Assembly (NCBI GenBank): GCA_027704905.1
Contig: CM051013.1
Span: 9,158,643-9,222,642, forward strand
DNA length: 64,000 bases
Reading direction: 5' to 3'
DNA from: Muraenolepis orangiensis
Lineage: Eukaryota; Chordata; Actinopteri; Gadiformes; Muraenolepididae
Made by a program: the position numbers and the translations under genes. Under the pieces are notes generated by a model that did no database searches, was not told the DNA's origin, and saw only the letters and a program-made list of their open reading frames with translations. Shown here in pieces: positions 11,201 through 20,383 of this stretch; position 1 is the stretch's first letter, and each line of letters begins with the position of its first letter.

Positions 11201-14200
11201 ATTGACTTCCTGGGACACCGAGTCACCAGGGAGGGAGCGGTCCCCCTTCCGGTGAAGGTGGAAGCAGTGACAAATTTTCCACGGCCACCCACGGTTAAGT
11301 CCCTGCAGGAGTTCCTCGGCATGGTGAACTTCTATCACCGCTTTATCCCTCAGGCGGCTCGGATAATGCGGCCCTTGTATGAGGCACTGAAGGGTAAGAC
11401 GCCAAAGCAGGCTGTGGACTGGTCGGCGGAGAGAGACCAAGCCTTCCGGGACGCCAAGACGGCCCTAGCTAACGCGACCATGCTGGCACACCCGGCTCTC
11501 AAAGCCCCGATCGCCATCACCACAGATGCCTCAGACTTTGCCATTGGCGCAGTGTTTGAGCAGTGGGTAAGCGGGGCATGGCAGCCGCTCGCTTTTTTCA
11601 GCCGCCAGTTACGCCCCAGCGAACGGAGGTATAGCACCTTCGACCGGGAGCTCCTCGGCCTCTACCTTGCCATCCGGCATTTCCGTTTTCTACTGGAGGG
11701 CCGCCAGTTCACGGCATTCGTGGATCACAAGCCGCTAACATTCGCTATGGCCAAGGTGTCTGAGCCGTGGTCCGCCCGTCAACAGCGACAACTTGCATAC
11801 GTCTCGGAGTTCACCACTGACGTGCAGCATGTGGCAGGTAAAGACAACCTCGTCGCAGACTGCCTCTCCCGGGCCATAGCAGGGGCAGTCCACTTGGGAC
11901 TGGATTACGCCGGGATGGCGGCAGACCAGGCTGCCGACACTGAGGGGCGAGACGGGAGGCCAGCGACCTCAAGCCTGCAGTTGGAGGACGTGGCTTTCGA
12001 CGGTGCTGGCGTCACGCTCCTGTGTGATGTCTCTACGGGGCAGCCACGCCCCATCGTTCCCACGGGGTGGAGGCGACGGATTTTTGAAGCCGTCCACGGC
12101 CTCTCCCACCCGGGTAGGAGACCAACGCAGAGGCTAGTATCTGCCAAGTTTGTCTGGCCCGGGCTTAAAAAAGACGTGAGAGACTGGGCCAACGCCTGTG
12201 TGGAGTGCCAGCGCGCTAAAGTGCATCGCCACACCAAGGCCCCCCTGGAGCAGTTCCTGGTTCCGGAAAGGAGGTTCGATCATGTGAACATAGATATAGT
12301 GGGTCCGCTGCCCCCCTCGCAAGGTTTTAGTTATCTCTTGACCATGGTAGACAGGACCACCCGTTGGCCGGAGGCCGTTCCACTGTCAGCTACGACAGCC
12401 GCCGAGGTGGCCAGGGCCTTCATTGGAACCTGGGTTGCCCGGTTTGGTACTCCGGCCGATCTATCTTCGGACCGGGGCCCACAGTTCACGTCAGAGCTCT
12501 GGAACACGGTCGCCCAGAGCCTGGGCATGAAGCTACACCGGACCACGTCATACCATCCACAGGCCAATGGATTATGCGAGCGTTTTCATCGGTCAATGAA
12601 AGCGGCGCTGCGGGCCAGCCTTACGGACAGCAACTGGATCGACAGACTCCCGTGGGTCATGCTGGGTCTCAGGACGGCCCCCAAGGAAGACCTCCAATCC
12701 TCATCTGCTGAGCTGGTTTACGGTCAGCCGCTGCGGGTCCCAGGGGATTTCATCCCTTCCGTTACAGCCCCCTGGTCGGCCGCCCAGCAACGGACGGCTC
12801 TGCTGGATAAGGCTACGGCCTTTGCACCAGTCCCCACTTCACAGCATGGCCTCCCTCGGTCGCACGTCCCTACGAGTCTGCGGTCAGCGGAATACGTGTT
12901 CATCCGGCACGACGCCCACCGGGACCCTTTGCGGCCTCCCTACGACGGTCCATTCCGGGTCCAGGAGGCGGGAGACAAGTACTTTGTTGTGGACATGGCC
13001 GGGAAACTAGAACATGTTTCTATAGATCGCCTGAAACCAGCTCACATGGACTTGAGCAAGCCGGTGGAGCTAGCCCAGCCCCCACGACGGGGACGGCCCC
13101 CTACCTTGCCCCAGATCCCGGGTAAGGCCCTGGGGACCCCCTCGCCACCCTTCCAGCACCCACTTGACCGTAGAGCCCCTGAGACGTTCCCTACGGCGGT
13201 GCTGCCCACCACGTTGGTCAGGCGGAGCCGTTATGGCAGAGCACTCCGCCCTCCGCGTAAATTGTTATTAGGGTGAATTCTGGGGGGAGGCATGTAGGGG
13301 ATGCAAGGAACGTAATTCACCAGGCAAAGGGTGTGTTAGGGGTAATGGGGCATGGTCCCTTTAAGCAGGTGTTTGGGGTTGGGCTTAAAGATGGCAGCCA
13401 TTTTGGGTGTGTAATTGATTCATGTTTGGAGTTGTAGCTGAGGAGTGCAGCTCAACATGAGGAGATGAGATGCAATAAATGACACACGGATTTGTGTTGT
13501 CAACCAGAGAAACTGTGTCGTTGTATTCCACGAGTTCCTACAGTAGTATATTTCAGTATTGTGGTAGAAATTCAGAATGCGTGAGTGAACAGGGAGTAAA
13601 CATTCCATTGAACTTGTTACACACGGCAAATAAAGAATTTTGAATCTTGAATTTACATATACACCGTTTATATATATATATATGTTGTTATACAGATATA
13701 TAACAACGACAAAATGACTCGTAAACCCATATCCACTGTGGGTACATTGTAGACATCATGGTGTTGTTTATGGAGCATCTTACCACCACGTCCTGGTCCA
13801 CTCGGTAGCGGGTGGCACGGACCTCCTCCAGCTGCCTCTGGGCCTCGTCCAGGGAGCGAGACTTGTTCTCCATCTCCTGCTTCAGCTCCTGCTTCTCCCG
13901 CTGGGTCTTCAGAATATACTCCTCCTGCTCCTCCTGCAGGGCCATCAGAGCCTTCATCTTTTCCTCTTCCTCAGCCAACAGCCTGGACATGTGACATATT
14001 GAGGTTAAAATAGTCTCTTCCGTTTTATTTTACCGACATAAATGAACACAAATATTGAAATCCAGTGGGGTAATGTAATGTAAACAGCAAACAACTTGAC
14101 AATGCGTGATTGACACAACAGCAACACAGAACAATCAGGTGTCACTGCCAAGGCCCCTGACAACTTCCCATGTTAACTACTGCACTTCCTCAGCAACCTT

Positions 14201-17200
14201 CTTCCTCAGAAACCCAACATTACCGTCTCCTCAGCAGAGCTCCACAGCGTAACATTATTAATGCAACCAGAGCATAAAGCAAAGCCCCAACAAAAAACCC
14301 CGTCATTGTGAAGGTTGTACACTACAGACCCATTTGAACATCTCAAATCTTGTCATAGACAGATGGCCCTACCCGGTTTGGGCATAGCGGAAGGCCTCCT
14401 CGTCCATCCTGGCTTTGATCTCCAGCTGCAGGGCATCCTCCAGGCGCTTCTGCATCTCCTCCAGCTCGTGGATCCTCTTCTTCTGCTTCTCTGCCTCCTC
14501 CTCTTTCACAGCCATCTCCACCTGCATGCTGGCCCGCGCCTTCAAGCACACAACCCACCAGAAATCAGTCCACAGACTGATTCTCTACAAAAGTAATTCA
14601 GTGATGTGTAGTGAACGCTGAAGTGCTTTTTTTGAAGTGTGCTGAATCCATGGACTATTCAAAATCTTCTCATGCTTAACATTATTTGTCTGTTATTACT
14701 TGGCCCCACTGTCTGATTCATTCCTTCTGCTTGCATAAAACATCATCTCTCTGGTCTAACTAGTTCACCCCTTTTCTCTTGTAGTTCAGTCTGACATGTG
14801 TCTTTTTTGCTGGACCCCGAGCGTTCCCCTCCCAGCCGCACCTCCTCGGCCTCACGGAGCTGGATCTCCAGGGTCCGCTGGAGCTGCTCGTGCTGCTGGC
14901 GCCTCCTCTGCTCGTCCTTCTCCAGGAGTGCCTGGGTCTGCTTCTGCTCCTCCTTGAGGAGCTCCAGCTCAGCCAGCTTGCACTCCCGCTCCTCCTGCAG
15001 CGCTCGCAGCCTCTGCAGTTCATCCTCCTTTTCCAGCCGCCGCTTCTCGCGCTGGTCCCGCTGCTCCCTGCGCTTCAGCTTCAGGTCCTTGTGGAGGGAG
15101 GTCTTTCCTTCCACGTGAAGACGGATGGCTGTCTGAATGGCTGCGGACAGACAGGAGAACTTAAGACTTGATGTATGTATGACAGGAAGAGAAGATAAAA
15201 AGGATTTAATGTTTTTTATGGATGGGATAATCTGATCTCTTTAGATTTATGACTGTTTGAATGCCTGCGGATAGTCATATAAGAGTATCAGAAGAGATTA
15301 AACGAGAGAGAGAGAAATTCCTATTCCTATAAGACCAGGCCACTGACCGGTGGTCCATTCTTGTCTCTGCTTGGTGTCCGAGGCGCTCATCTCATAAGTC
15401 TTAGAAAGGGTTTTTAGACAGAACATACACCTCTTCCCATCTCGGTCTGGCAATACCTATACAGAAATCAGATGTAAATCAGATGTATAGTCACTTATAG
15501 TCTCATTTGTAACAATGAATTTCAACTATTAAAACAAACCACCCTTTGTAATAAAATGAGAAGGAAAACAATACAAAACACAGATGATACCAGTATCGGA
15601 TCAAGCCTGTTTTTTCCACTCTAAGCGTCTGTCTTAGCTGCCCTACCTCCACACAGCAGTTCCCATCCAGAGTGATGTTGCCCTGGCATTCCCTACGGTC
15701 CTCCCCAGTGAAGTAGGCCAGGCTGCTGGGTTTAAGAGTGAACCATCGCTCCTTCCAGTTTCTTCTTAGCTGGCCCTTCTTCCACAGGTATCCCTGGGTG
15801 CACCCAAACCCAGACCAACACAGATTAGCACTGGCACCAACCTTGGCCGCTCACAGGAACTCAAAGGAAATACAGGAAGTAACTTACCTCCTTGAGTACG
15901 TCCCCGACAATTTCTCTGTATGTCTCCTCGGTGGCCATGCTGATTATGTCCTTATCGAGGCCTCGGGTTAACTTTCCAGAGTTCATCATCTCCAGAAATG
16001 CCCAAACACTATAGCCATTCTGCTGCACTGCATATTGGGAAGTGAAGTCCTCCAATTCAACACAGTTCAACTCTATGCACATCGCCATGCATATTTTCTT
16101 AAGGAGGTACTCCACCTGACAGAAGGGGAAGTTGATGTCTAAGTCATCGCAGCTTTGGAGGAAAAAACATTGCAAATAGAACCGACAATATTCATTTTGC
16201 ATAAGCAGCCCAGCTATTGAATTCCAATTCATTATTATGAATAAAGCATTGGTTGTTGTAATAAAGCAGCTAAAGGGCTGTGTAGCATAAGTAACGTTAC
16301 TATCAGATTCATCTGAAAGTAGCAAGACTACAGGAAACCAGAAGGCATGTTGCAAGGAACACTGAAACACCCTTTGCTTTGAGGCTTTGAGGAACACTCA
16401 AAGCCCTTGCAAAACAAGGGCACGGCGTTCCATAACGTTGAATGAAATAAAACATTTAACATAACATTTGTATGGCATCTGTTTATTAATTCCTTTTCAA
16501 GGAATGCAAGCCTGCTGATAACAATTTGTTTTTCATCCATCCAGTTTTGGAATTATCCAACTAGTAAAATCTGTATTCTGATGATGGTATTTCGAGATGC
16601 AGCTTATGAAAGGTGGTCAATCATCACAGCTCCATGTAAATAAACCTACCTCATCAGGGACCATCACCAAAGGGTATTTATCCTCCGAGAGAAAATTAAA
16701 AAGACACCACAGCCGAAAGGCATCCTTCTCCGGCAGCACAGTAGCGCTGCTCCTGTCTGGACGGTAGTTTTTCTTCGCCGTGAGGGTCCAACACAACTCG
16801 TCAACATTTTCTTTCTCAAATGAACCCTCTTCCACCTGGAAGCGCACATCAACAATCAAGCGTCACGTTAAGTAGCCAACAACAAACACCAGCGCACAAT
16901 GTAAACACATACGGGGAGACATACGAGGGAGTGTACGAGGGGGTTGTCATAGCAACGTGTCAACACCTTGTCCAGTATGTATTTAGTGAGGTAAGGCATG
17001 TAGCCCTGGCTGGACACGGGGCCGTCATCGTCGTCCCTGAAGTGCTCCTCCAAAGCTACTGGGTCGTGGGGGATGGACAGGACTGTGCACAGGTTATGGG
17101 ACAGCACCTGGGAAATACAATAGAGTCAACGTGTCAACATATAGAGCGTATTTATGTATGTATGCGTGACGAGTTGGGTGAAGACCTCTGGCGGCAGTTA

Positions 17201-18548
17201 CACAATGAAATGATGCGTTGGCTATGAAGAAGATAAGTTTGAATTGTAGAGGCAATTCTTAACAAATACCACTTTCTCATTCTTTCCTCAGAAAATGTTG
17301 AAATACATATGACTCATTCAAGCAGAACCAGATAACCAAAACACAAATTATGTTTTATGCTCATGTCTTGACTTTAGAAAAGAATATGCATGAGCATGAA
17401 GCCTTACAAATTGGGATCATTGTTCATCTGTACATTCGGCACCAAACCGTTTAACCAAATTGGGGGAATATTGTTGTGTGGATTGTATTGTGTAGTCTAA
17501 AACAAATATAAGCTTATACAATGAAAATAAAAGGAAACATGCTCAATGATGTACATTTGTAAAACCAAAAAGAAGTGAGGAGTTAGGAGGAGTTATCTGC
17601 GACTTGATCAGACCCACCGCCTTCGTGTTTTGAAACTCAACCGCATCCTGTCAGTGTCTCAGACATAGCTGATGGGTTTCAGGACTATGGCATTGAAATC
17701 AGCCATTTGACATTTTACAGTCATAGAGGTAAAGGTGGCCCCTGGCCCTACCAAGTCTCCAGCAGCCGGCCGCTGGCACGCATGTGTGAGGGGGGGGGGG
17801 GGGTAAGCTGAGTCACAGGGCCAAGGAATGGCTGAGAGGGCTGAATGTACCCCCACCACGGTGACATTGTGACGACAGTCAACAGAACAGCAGTTGTTTT
17901 CACCCGTGGTCGTCGAGACCACATGTTTCTCACTTTGCCCAGCCTGCTCTGTGCTTTACACTGCCTGGTGTGACCTGCACAGCTGTGTTCCTTCTATGGG
18001 GCAGATCTCTGGCGGCCAGTGGTGCCAGTGTACCGATGGCACCGCAGCACGCTGTTGCATCATGTCTAAGGCACCACTCTGAGATGAGGGCTCCCATTCA
18101 TCTTCAGGCTGAAAACAATCTGTTGCTCTCTGTTGTCAGACACAGATGTATATTGTATGTCCATTTTTTTTCTGCACAGAGGCCATTTTGTTCCACACAG
18201 GGAACAACTTGTCTGCATAATCATTGTTTAAGAGTTGTGTGCCATACAACACCAATCTAGTATGATAAGTAGAGTACTTTCCTAAAGGGACTGTACGTAT
18301 TATATATTGAACATGTGTTGGACTAAGCTATGTATACAGTTCACACTCATCTTCCTTTTAGTAAGGACCATATGGTACAAGGTTAGAAACACTCAGGGCA
18401 CACAATTGGGTACCTATGATCTTATTCATAATGTTTTAGTTAAAGTCCTCACCTTGAGCTGAGACTTGGACACCTTACCACTCTTCTCTAGGTCCAGAGC
18501 TGTGAAACCATACCAAATAGACTTGAGAAGTTCTGCACGAAGCTCCAT
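8219..18548 (-). CDS. def6: DEF6 / SWAP-70-like Rho-family guanine nucleotide exchange factor
   Basis: Cytoplasmic signalling protein that activates Rac/Cdc42-type GTPases downstream of immune receptors (family knowledge). Coding exons, in transcription order: 18453-18548, 16967-17107, 16650-16835, 15888-16115, 15647-15793, 15348-15456, 14842-15140, 14373-14539, 13784-13982, 8730-8820, 8219-8430. These give 624 codons plus TGA (human protein about 631). Residues 1 to about 140 are the EF-hand-like N-terminal region (KSIWYGFTALDLEKSGKVSK). A PH domain covers about 217-312 (GYLWKKGQLRRNW to RQRQEWTTAIQ). A long Glu/Lys/Arg-rich coiled coil follows to about 540, then a short polar tail. The conserved QASTNVKHWNVQMNRLM block is in the penultimate exon. 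The intron between 8820 and 13784 carries an antisense LTR retrotransposon. Every junction has GT/AG on the minus strand. The gene diverges from troap. Confidence 0.95.
8910..9024. repeat. Long inverted repeat (hairpin) in a def6 intron
   Basis: Left arm 8910 to about 8959 and right arm about 8975 to 9024 are near-perfect reverse complements. They share AATTCTATTATTACAGC against GCTGTAATAATAGAATT at the outside and ATATGTTTGTT against AACAAACATAT further in. A TG/CA-rich segment lies at the apex. It is probably a small MITE-like palindrome. No coding capacity. Confidence 0.8.
9154..9385 (+). repeat. 5' LTR, truncated at its 3' end
   Basis: 232 bp that match 13293-13524 without any difference I can see. 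AATAAA at 9335-9340 is the LTR poly(A) signal. From 9386 the sequence is a T-run, not the ATTCCACGAGTTCCTACA end seen in the 3' LTR. Confidence 0.9.
9411..10103 (+). CDS. gag: Retrotransposon Gag polyprotein
   Basis: 230-codon frame with the start of the Ty3/Gypsy capsid region (LKLPEFWESSASAWFAQTEAQF) near its N-terminus. A C-terminal zinc-binding motif of CHCC type sits at C200, H203, C213 and C217. This differs from the retroviral CCHC knuckle and is typical of CsRn1-like elements (family knowledge). The frame is intact and overlaps the pol frame, which lies in the -1 frame, so Pol is presumably made by -1 frameshifting. The ATG lies only 26 bp after the truncated 5' LTR, an unusually short leader. 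Confidence 0.9.
   Translation: MTTNAVSLKLPEFWESSASAWFAQTEAQFALRDITTDTTKYYYVVSALGNSTASRVVSLLKRPPYQDKYDTLKAHLLKTFELSDTERASRLFSLQGLGDSKPSELMDRMLDLLGEHKPDFLFVQLFLRQLPVTVRAALANTTIKDDCRALAEEADRVFLAAQQPGAAAVFSAQSFSPPPGDMMVAAAATAPRRQQDAGLCYFHARFGSRAKQCQPPCSFHGAGNARAGAR
10007..13276 (+). CDS. pol: Retrotransposon Pol polyprotein (protease, reverse transcriptase, RNase H, integrase)
   Basis: Uninterrupted frame of 1089 codons counted from the first ATG; the true translation entry is probably a frameshift from gag inside the overlap. Protease DTGA is at 58-61. The reverse transcriptase centre YLDD is at 355-358. RNase H starts near TDASDFAIGA at 506. Integrase has an HHCC zinc motif (H697 to C731 and C734) and the catalytic triad D763, D822, E858 with 35 residues between the last two, as in the D,D35E family. 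A chromodomain-like tail is not obvious. All catalytic residues I looked for are present, so the coding part appears functional although the 5' non-coding part does not. Confidence 0.95.
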   Translation: MLLPCEIWIQGQAVPTTVQFPWGGKRQGRRSLVAMSVGREGRLLFVQDTISGRRFMCDTGAQRSVLPASRVDIITGGHGPPLEAANGSPIRTYGTRYVGLRFSGQLFGWDFVTANVSVPLLGADFLCAYGLLVDVKNRRLIDAATFCSYAGSLGGADAIRLSSMLSSTEEFQQLLAEFPGLTRPTFSVATDKHGVEHHIATTGPPVYARARRLDPAKLSIAKAEFENMERLGIIRRSDSPWASPLHIVPKPGGGMRPCGDYRRLNDATTPDRYPVPYIQDFSARLSRKVMFSKVDLVRGYHQVPVHPRDIPKTAVITPFGLFEFLRMPFGLKSAAQTFQRLMDSVLRDLDFIFVYLDDILIASTSKAEHMSHLRRQFERLHQHGLIINPAKCQFGRSTIDFLGHRVTREGAVPLPVKVEAVTNFPRPPTVKSLQEFLGMVNFYHRFIPQAARIMRPLYEALKGKTPKQAVDWSAERDQAFRDAKTALANATMLAHPALKAPIAITTDASDFAIGAVFEQWVSGAWQPLAFFSRQLRPSERRYSTFDRELLGLYLAIRHFRFLLEGRQFTAFVDHKPLTFAMAKVSEPWSARQQRQLAYVSEFTTDVQHVAGKDNLVADCLSRAIAGAVHLGLDYAGMAADQAADTEGRDGRPATSSLQLEDVAFDGAGVTLLCDVSTGQPRPIVPTGWRRRIFEAVHGLSHPGRRPTQRLVSAKFVWPGLKKDVRDWANACVECQRAKVHRHTKAPLEQFLVPERRFDHVNIDIVGPLPPSQGFSYLLTMVDRTTRWPEAVPLSATTAAEVARAFIGTWVARFGTPADLSSDRGPQFTSELWNTVAQSLGMKLHRTTSYHPQANGLCERFHRSMKAALRASLTDSNWIDRLPWVMLGLRTAPKEDLQSSSAELVYGQPLRVPGDFIPSVTAPWSAAQQRTALLDKATAFAPVPTSQHGLPRSHVPTSLRSAEYVFIRHDAHRDPLRPPYDGPFRVQEAGDKYFVVDMAGKLEHVSIDRLKPAHMDLSKPVELAQPPRRGRPPTLPQIPGKALGTPSPPFQHPLDRRAPETFPTAVLPTTLVRRSRYGRALRPPRKLLLG
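13293..13542 (+). repeat. 3' LTR, complete
   Basis: 250 bp starting TGTAGGGG and ending CCTACA, with AATAAA at 13474-13479. It is preceded by a purine-rich tract at about 13280-13290 and followed by the GTAG target duplication. Confidence 0.92.
13553..13656 (+). repeat. LINE-like 3' tail fragment
   Basis: Contains GAGTAAACATTCCATTGAACTT and ends in the TTGAATCTTGAAT motif typical of fish non-LTR retrotransposon 3' ends (first motif quoted only in part as GTAAACATTCCATTG). A closely similar sequence occurs at 25495-25556 and 32851-32912. Confidence 0.5.
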
Positions 18549-19631
18549 GACTGCAACAAAATCACTCTCTTGTTCACTCCTCCTTTCACGCTTTTTCGTT
18601 CCTCTACTCTTGTTATTCGCGGTGACAGCCACCCCCACTAGGTGTAACAGAGACCTTTATCTGGACCCGTTTATTCTCAGCGCCCTCTTCTGGTATTGAA
18701 CGTGTACTGCGTAACAAGTACTGGAACTTGTAATTGTAAATAAGTATTTTGTCCTTCATAGAGATTACCGACTTTATGTGATTAAATCTTCTCATCTTCC
18801 AGTGTCTTGTTTTTATATGCTTTTAGATTGCCGGTTTCTTGACTGTCTTTATACCGTAAAATATAGCACCTTCTTCCATGGTGGGCATTGCAAGTCCTGT
18901 ATGAATGGGCTACAAAGGACTTTACAAAGACCGGTAGTGGGCCGGTAGCTTGGCCTCCGGTGTTTTCTGCTTGCAGCTTTAGTTTCTAGAGGACCAAACA
19001 ACACTGTACTTCCTTGGGTCCTCAACCACAATACACCTGCCAAGTGTGAAGTCGATCTGATCCGAAGGACAGGCGTACTGTACATACATACAGAGACTCA
19101 TTCCATGTTTGGTAGATAGAGGCACTTTTATTAAGGGAAGTATCGTTATCCAACAGTGTATACGACAAAGACGTTTACGTTAGTCTGATATGTTCTACAA
19201 TGCAATTAAAAATATATAGACTATAGAAGAATATAGAAAACATACGATTATATACATATATATAGCCTATATATAGCCTGTATATAGGCTATTTATAAAT
19301 AAATAAATATAAATAAATACATATTTATATACTTTGTTTATTGTTATTGTCCATTCTAATCTAGAAAACGATCTATTGTGTCTAATGTGAAAATATATAA
19401 AAAATATATAGATTGTAGAAGAATATAGAAAACATACAATTATATACATATATAGCCTATATATAGGCTATTTATATTTATATATATAGATATATATCTA
19501 TATATATATTTTTTTTATATAATGTATAATGTTTATTGTTATTTTCCATTTTAATCGAAAAAAAAATCTATTGTGTTAAAAACAGCAACCGCGGTAAAAA
19601 AAAAAATCATGTGGTCTAGATTCTAGGTTTC
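18549..19631. other. def6 5' leader and def6-troap intergenic spacer
   Basis: The def6 start region (18549 to about 18650) has no obvious TATA box. The remainder is AT-rich and contains a tandemly duplicated segment at about 19208-19582. I saw no coding exon. This spacer is where the human-chromosome-6-like and chromosome-12-like blocks meet. Confidence 0.5.
19208..19582. repeat. AT-rich tandem duplication, about 192-bp unit
   Basis: Two adjacent copies start near 19208 and 19400. Shared markers are GAATATAGAAAACATAC (19229 and 19421), TAGCCTATATATAG and TTTGTTTATTGTTATT. The offset is 192 bp. The copies differ by several substitutions and by the length of TA runs. Confidence 0.75.
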
Positions 19632-19909
19632 GTTGCCATGGAAATGTTTACCCGACTCGCTGTCTCATTGGTCAGAAAAACAAAACAGCAAACGTAGCAC
19701 GCTGATTGGTTTCTATAATGTCCCGTCGCGACCAATACAAAAGCGCGCTTTTTACAAACTGCTCCGAGTCCAGGAAGTTGACAGGTCTCTGGTACCTTTA
19801 AAACAACCGATAGACTCCGGCGAAGAAGAAGCCATTACTTGGGGAAATCGGAAAGATTGGAGTTTATTGGACATACAAAAGCAACGCACACACCCCTTAC
19901 ATCTCGAAA
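19632..19909 (+). promoter_or_regulatory. troap: troap promoter and non-coding first exon
   Basis: Three CCAAT boxes stand upstream of the presumed first exon: inverted ATTGG at 19667-19671 and 19705-19709, and direct CCAAT at 19732-19736. Close multiple CCAAT boxes are typical of NF-Y-dependent G2/M genes (established knowledge), which fits tastin. An RFX X-box-like motif GTTGCCATGGAAAT is at 19632-19645. There is no TATA box. The first exon probably ends at 19909, before GTATGT. Confidence 0.55.
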
Positions 19910-20383
19910 GTATGTATTTGTGTTGGGTAACTAACGTGATATCGCCTCTTTACTTGTGTCTGTCCTCCACTTTTCCAACCTGTGTCCCATTTGTCCCCAC
20001 GACGGACGCCAGTGTTGTTGTAGCATCATGTGTTGTACACATTGATTGAGTGCCTTCGTGGTTTTACTTTTCTTATGTAAACAATATCAGTGTTGTTGTT
20101 GTTGTTTTGTTGATATATTGAGTTTGCATGCAATGAGATACTCTCTGGCTATGTGCTAGCTTTGCGAACATGCATTCAGATTCGTTTTAATCTGTATGTT
20201 CGTATGGCAATACGTGTAGTTGTTAATGGACATGTTTTTCAGGCGAAAAACATTTGCTTGATCAATGCATGTGCAGATGTTTGCTTATTTGAACAAAAGC
20301 TTTATTCTATTGTTATTTATTTAATATTTCTTACCAGCTTTTGTCTCTTTCCCCAGCGCACACCTTCTTCACGTGGACCGATA

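Larger units (their letters stand above)
9154..13542 (+). mobile_element. Ty3/Gypsy LTR retrotransposon inserted antisense in a def6 intron
   Basis: Two direct LTRs beginning TGTAGGGG flank overlapping gag and pol open frames. The 3' LTR ends CCTACA. A 4-bp target duplication GTAG is present at 9150-9153 and 13543-13546. A purine tract (GGGGGGAGGC) ends next to the 3' LTR. Domain order protease, reverse transcriptase, RNase H, integrase is that of Ty3/Gypsy. The CHCC Gag motif suggests a CsRn1-like clade (inference). The two LTRs look identical over 232 bp, so the insertion is young. The last 18 bp of the 5' LTR and any primer-binding site are missing and a T-run stands in their place. Confidence 0.95.
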
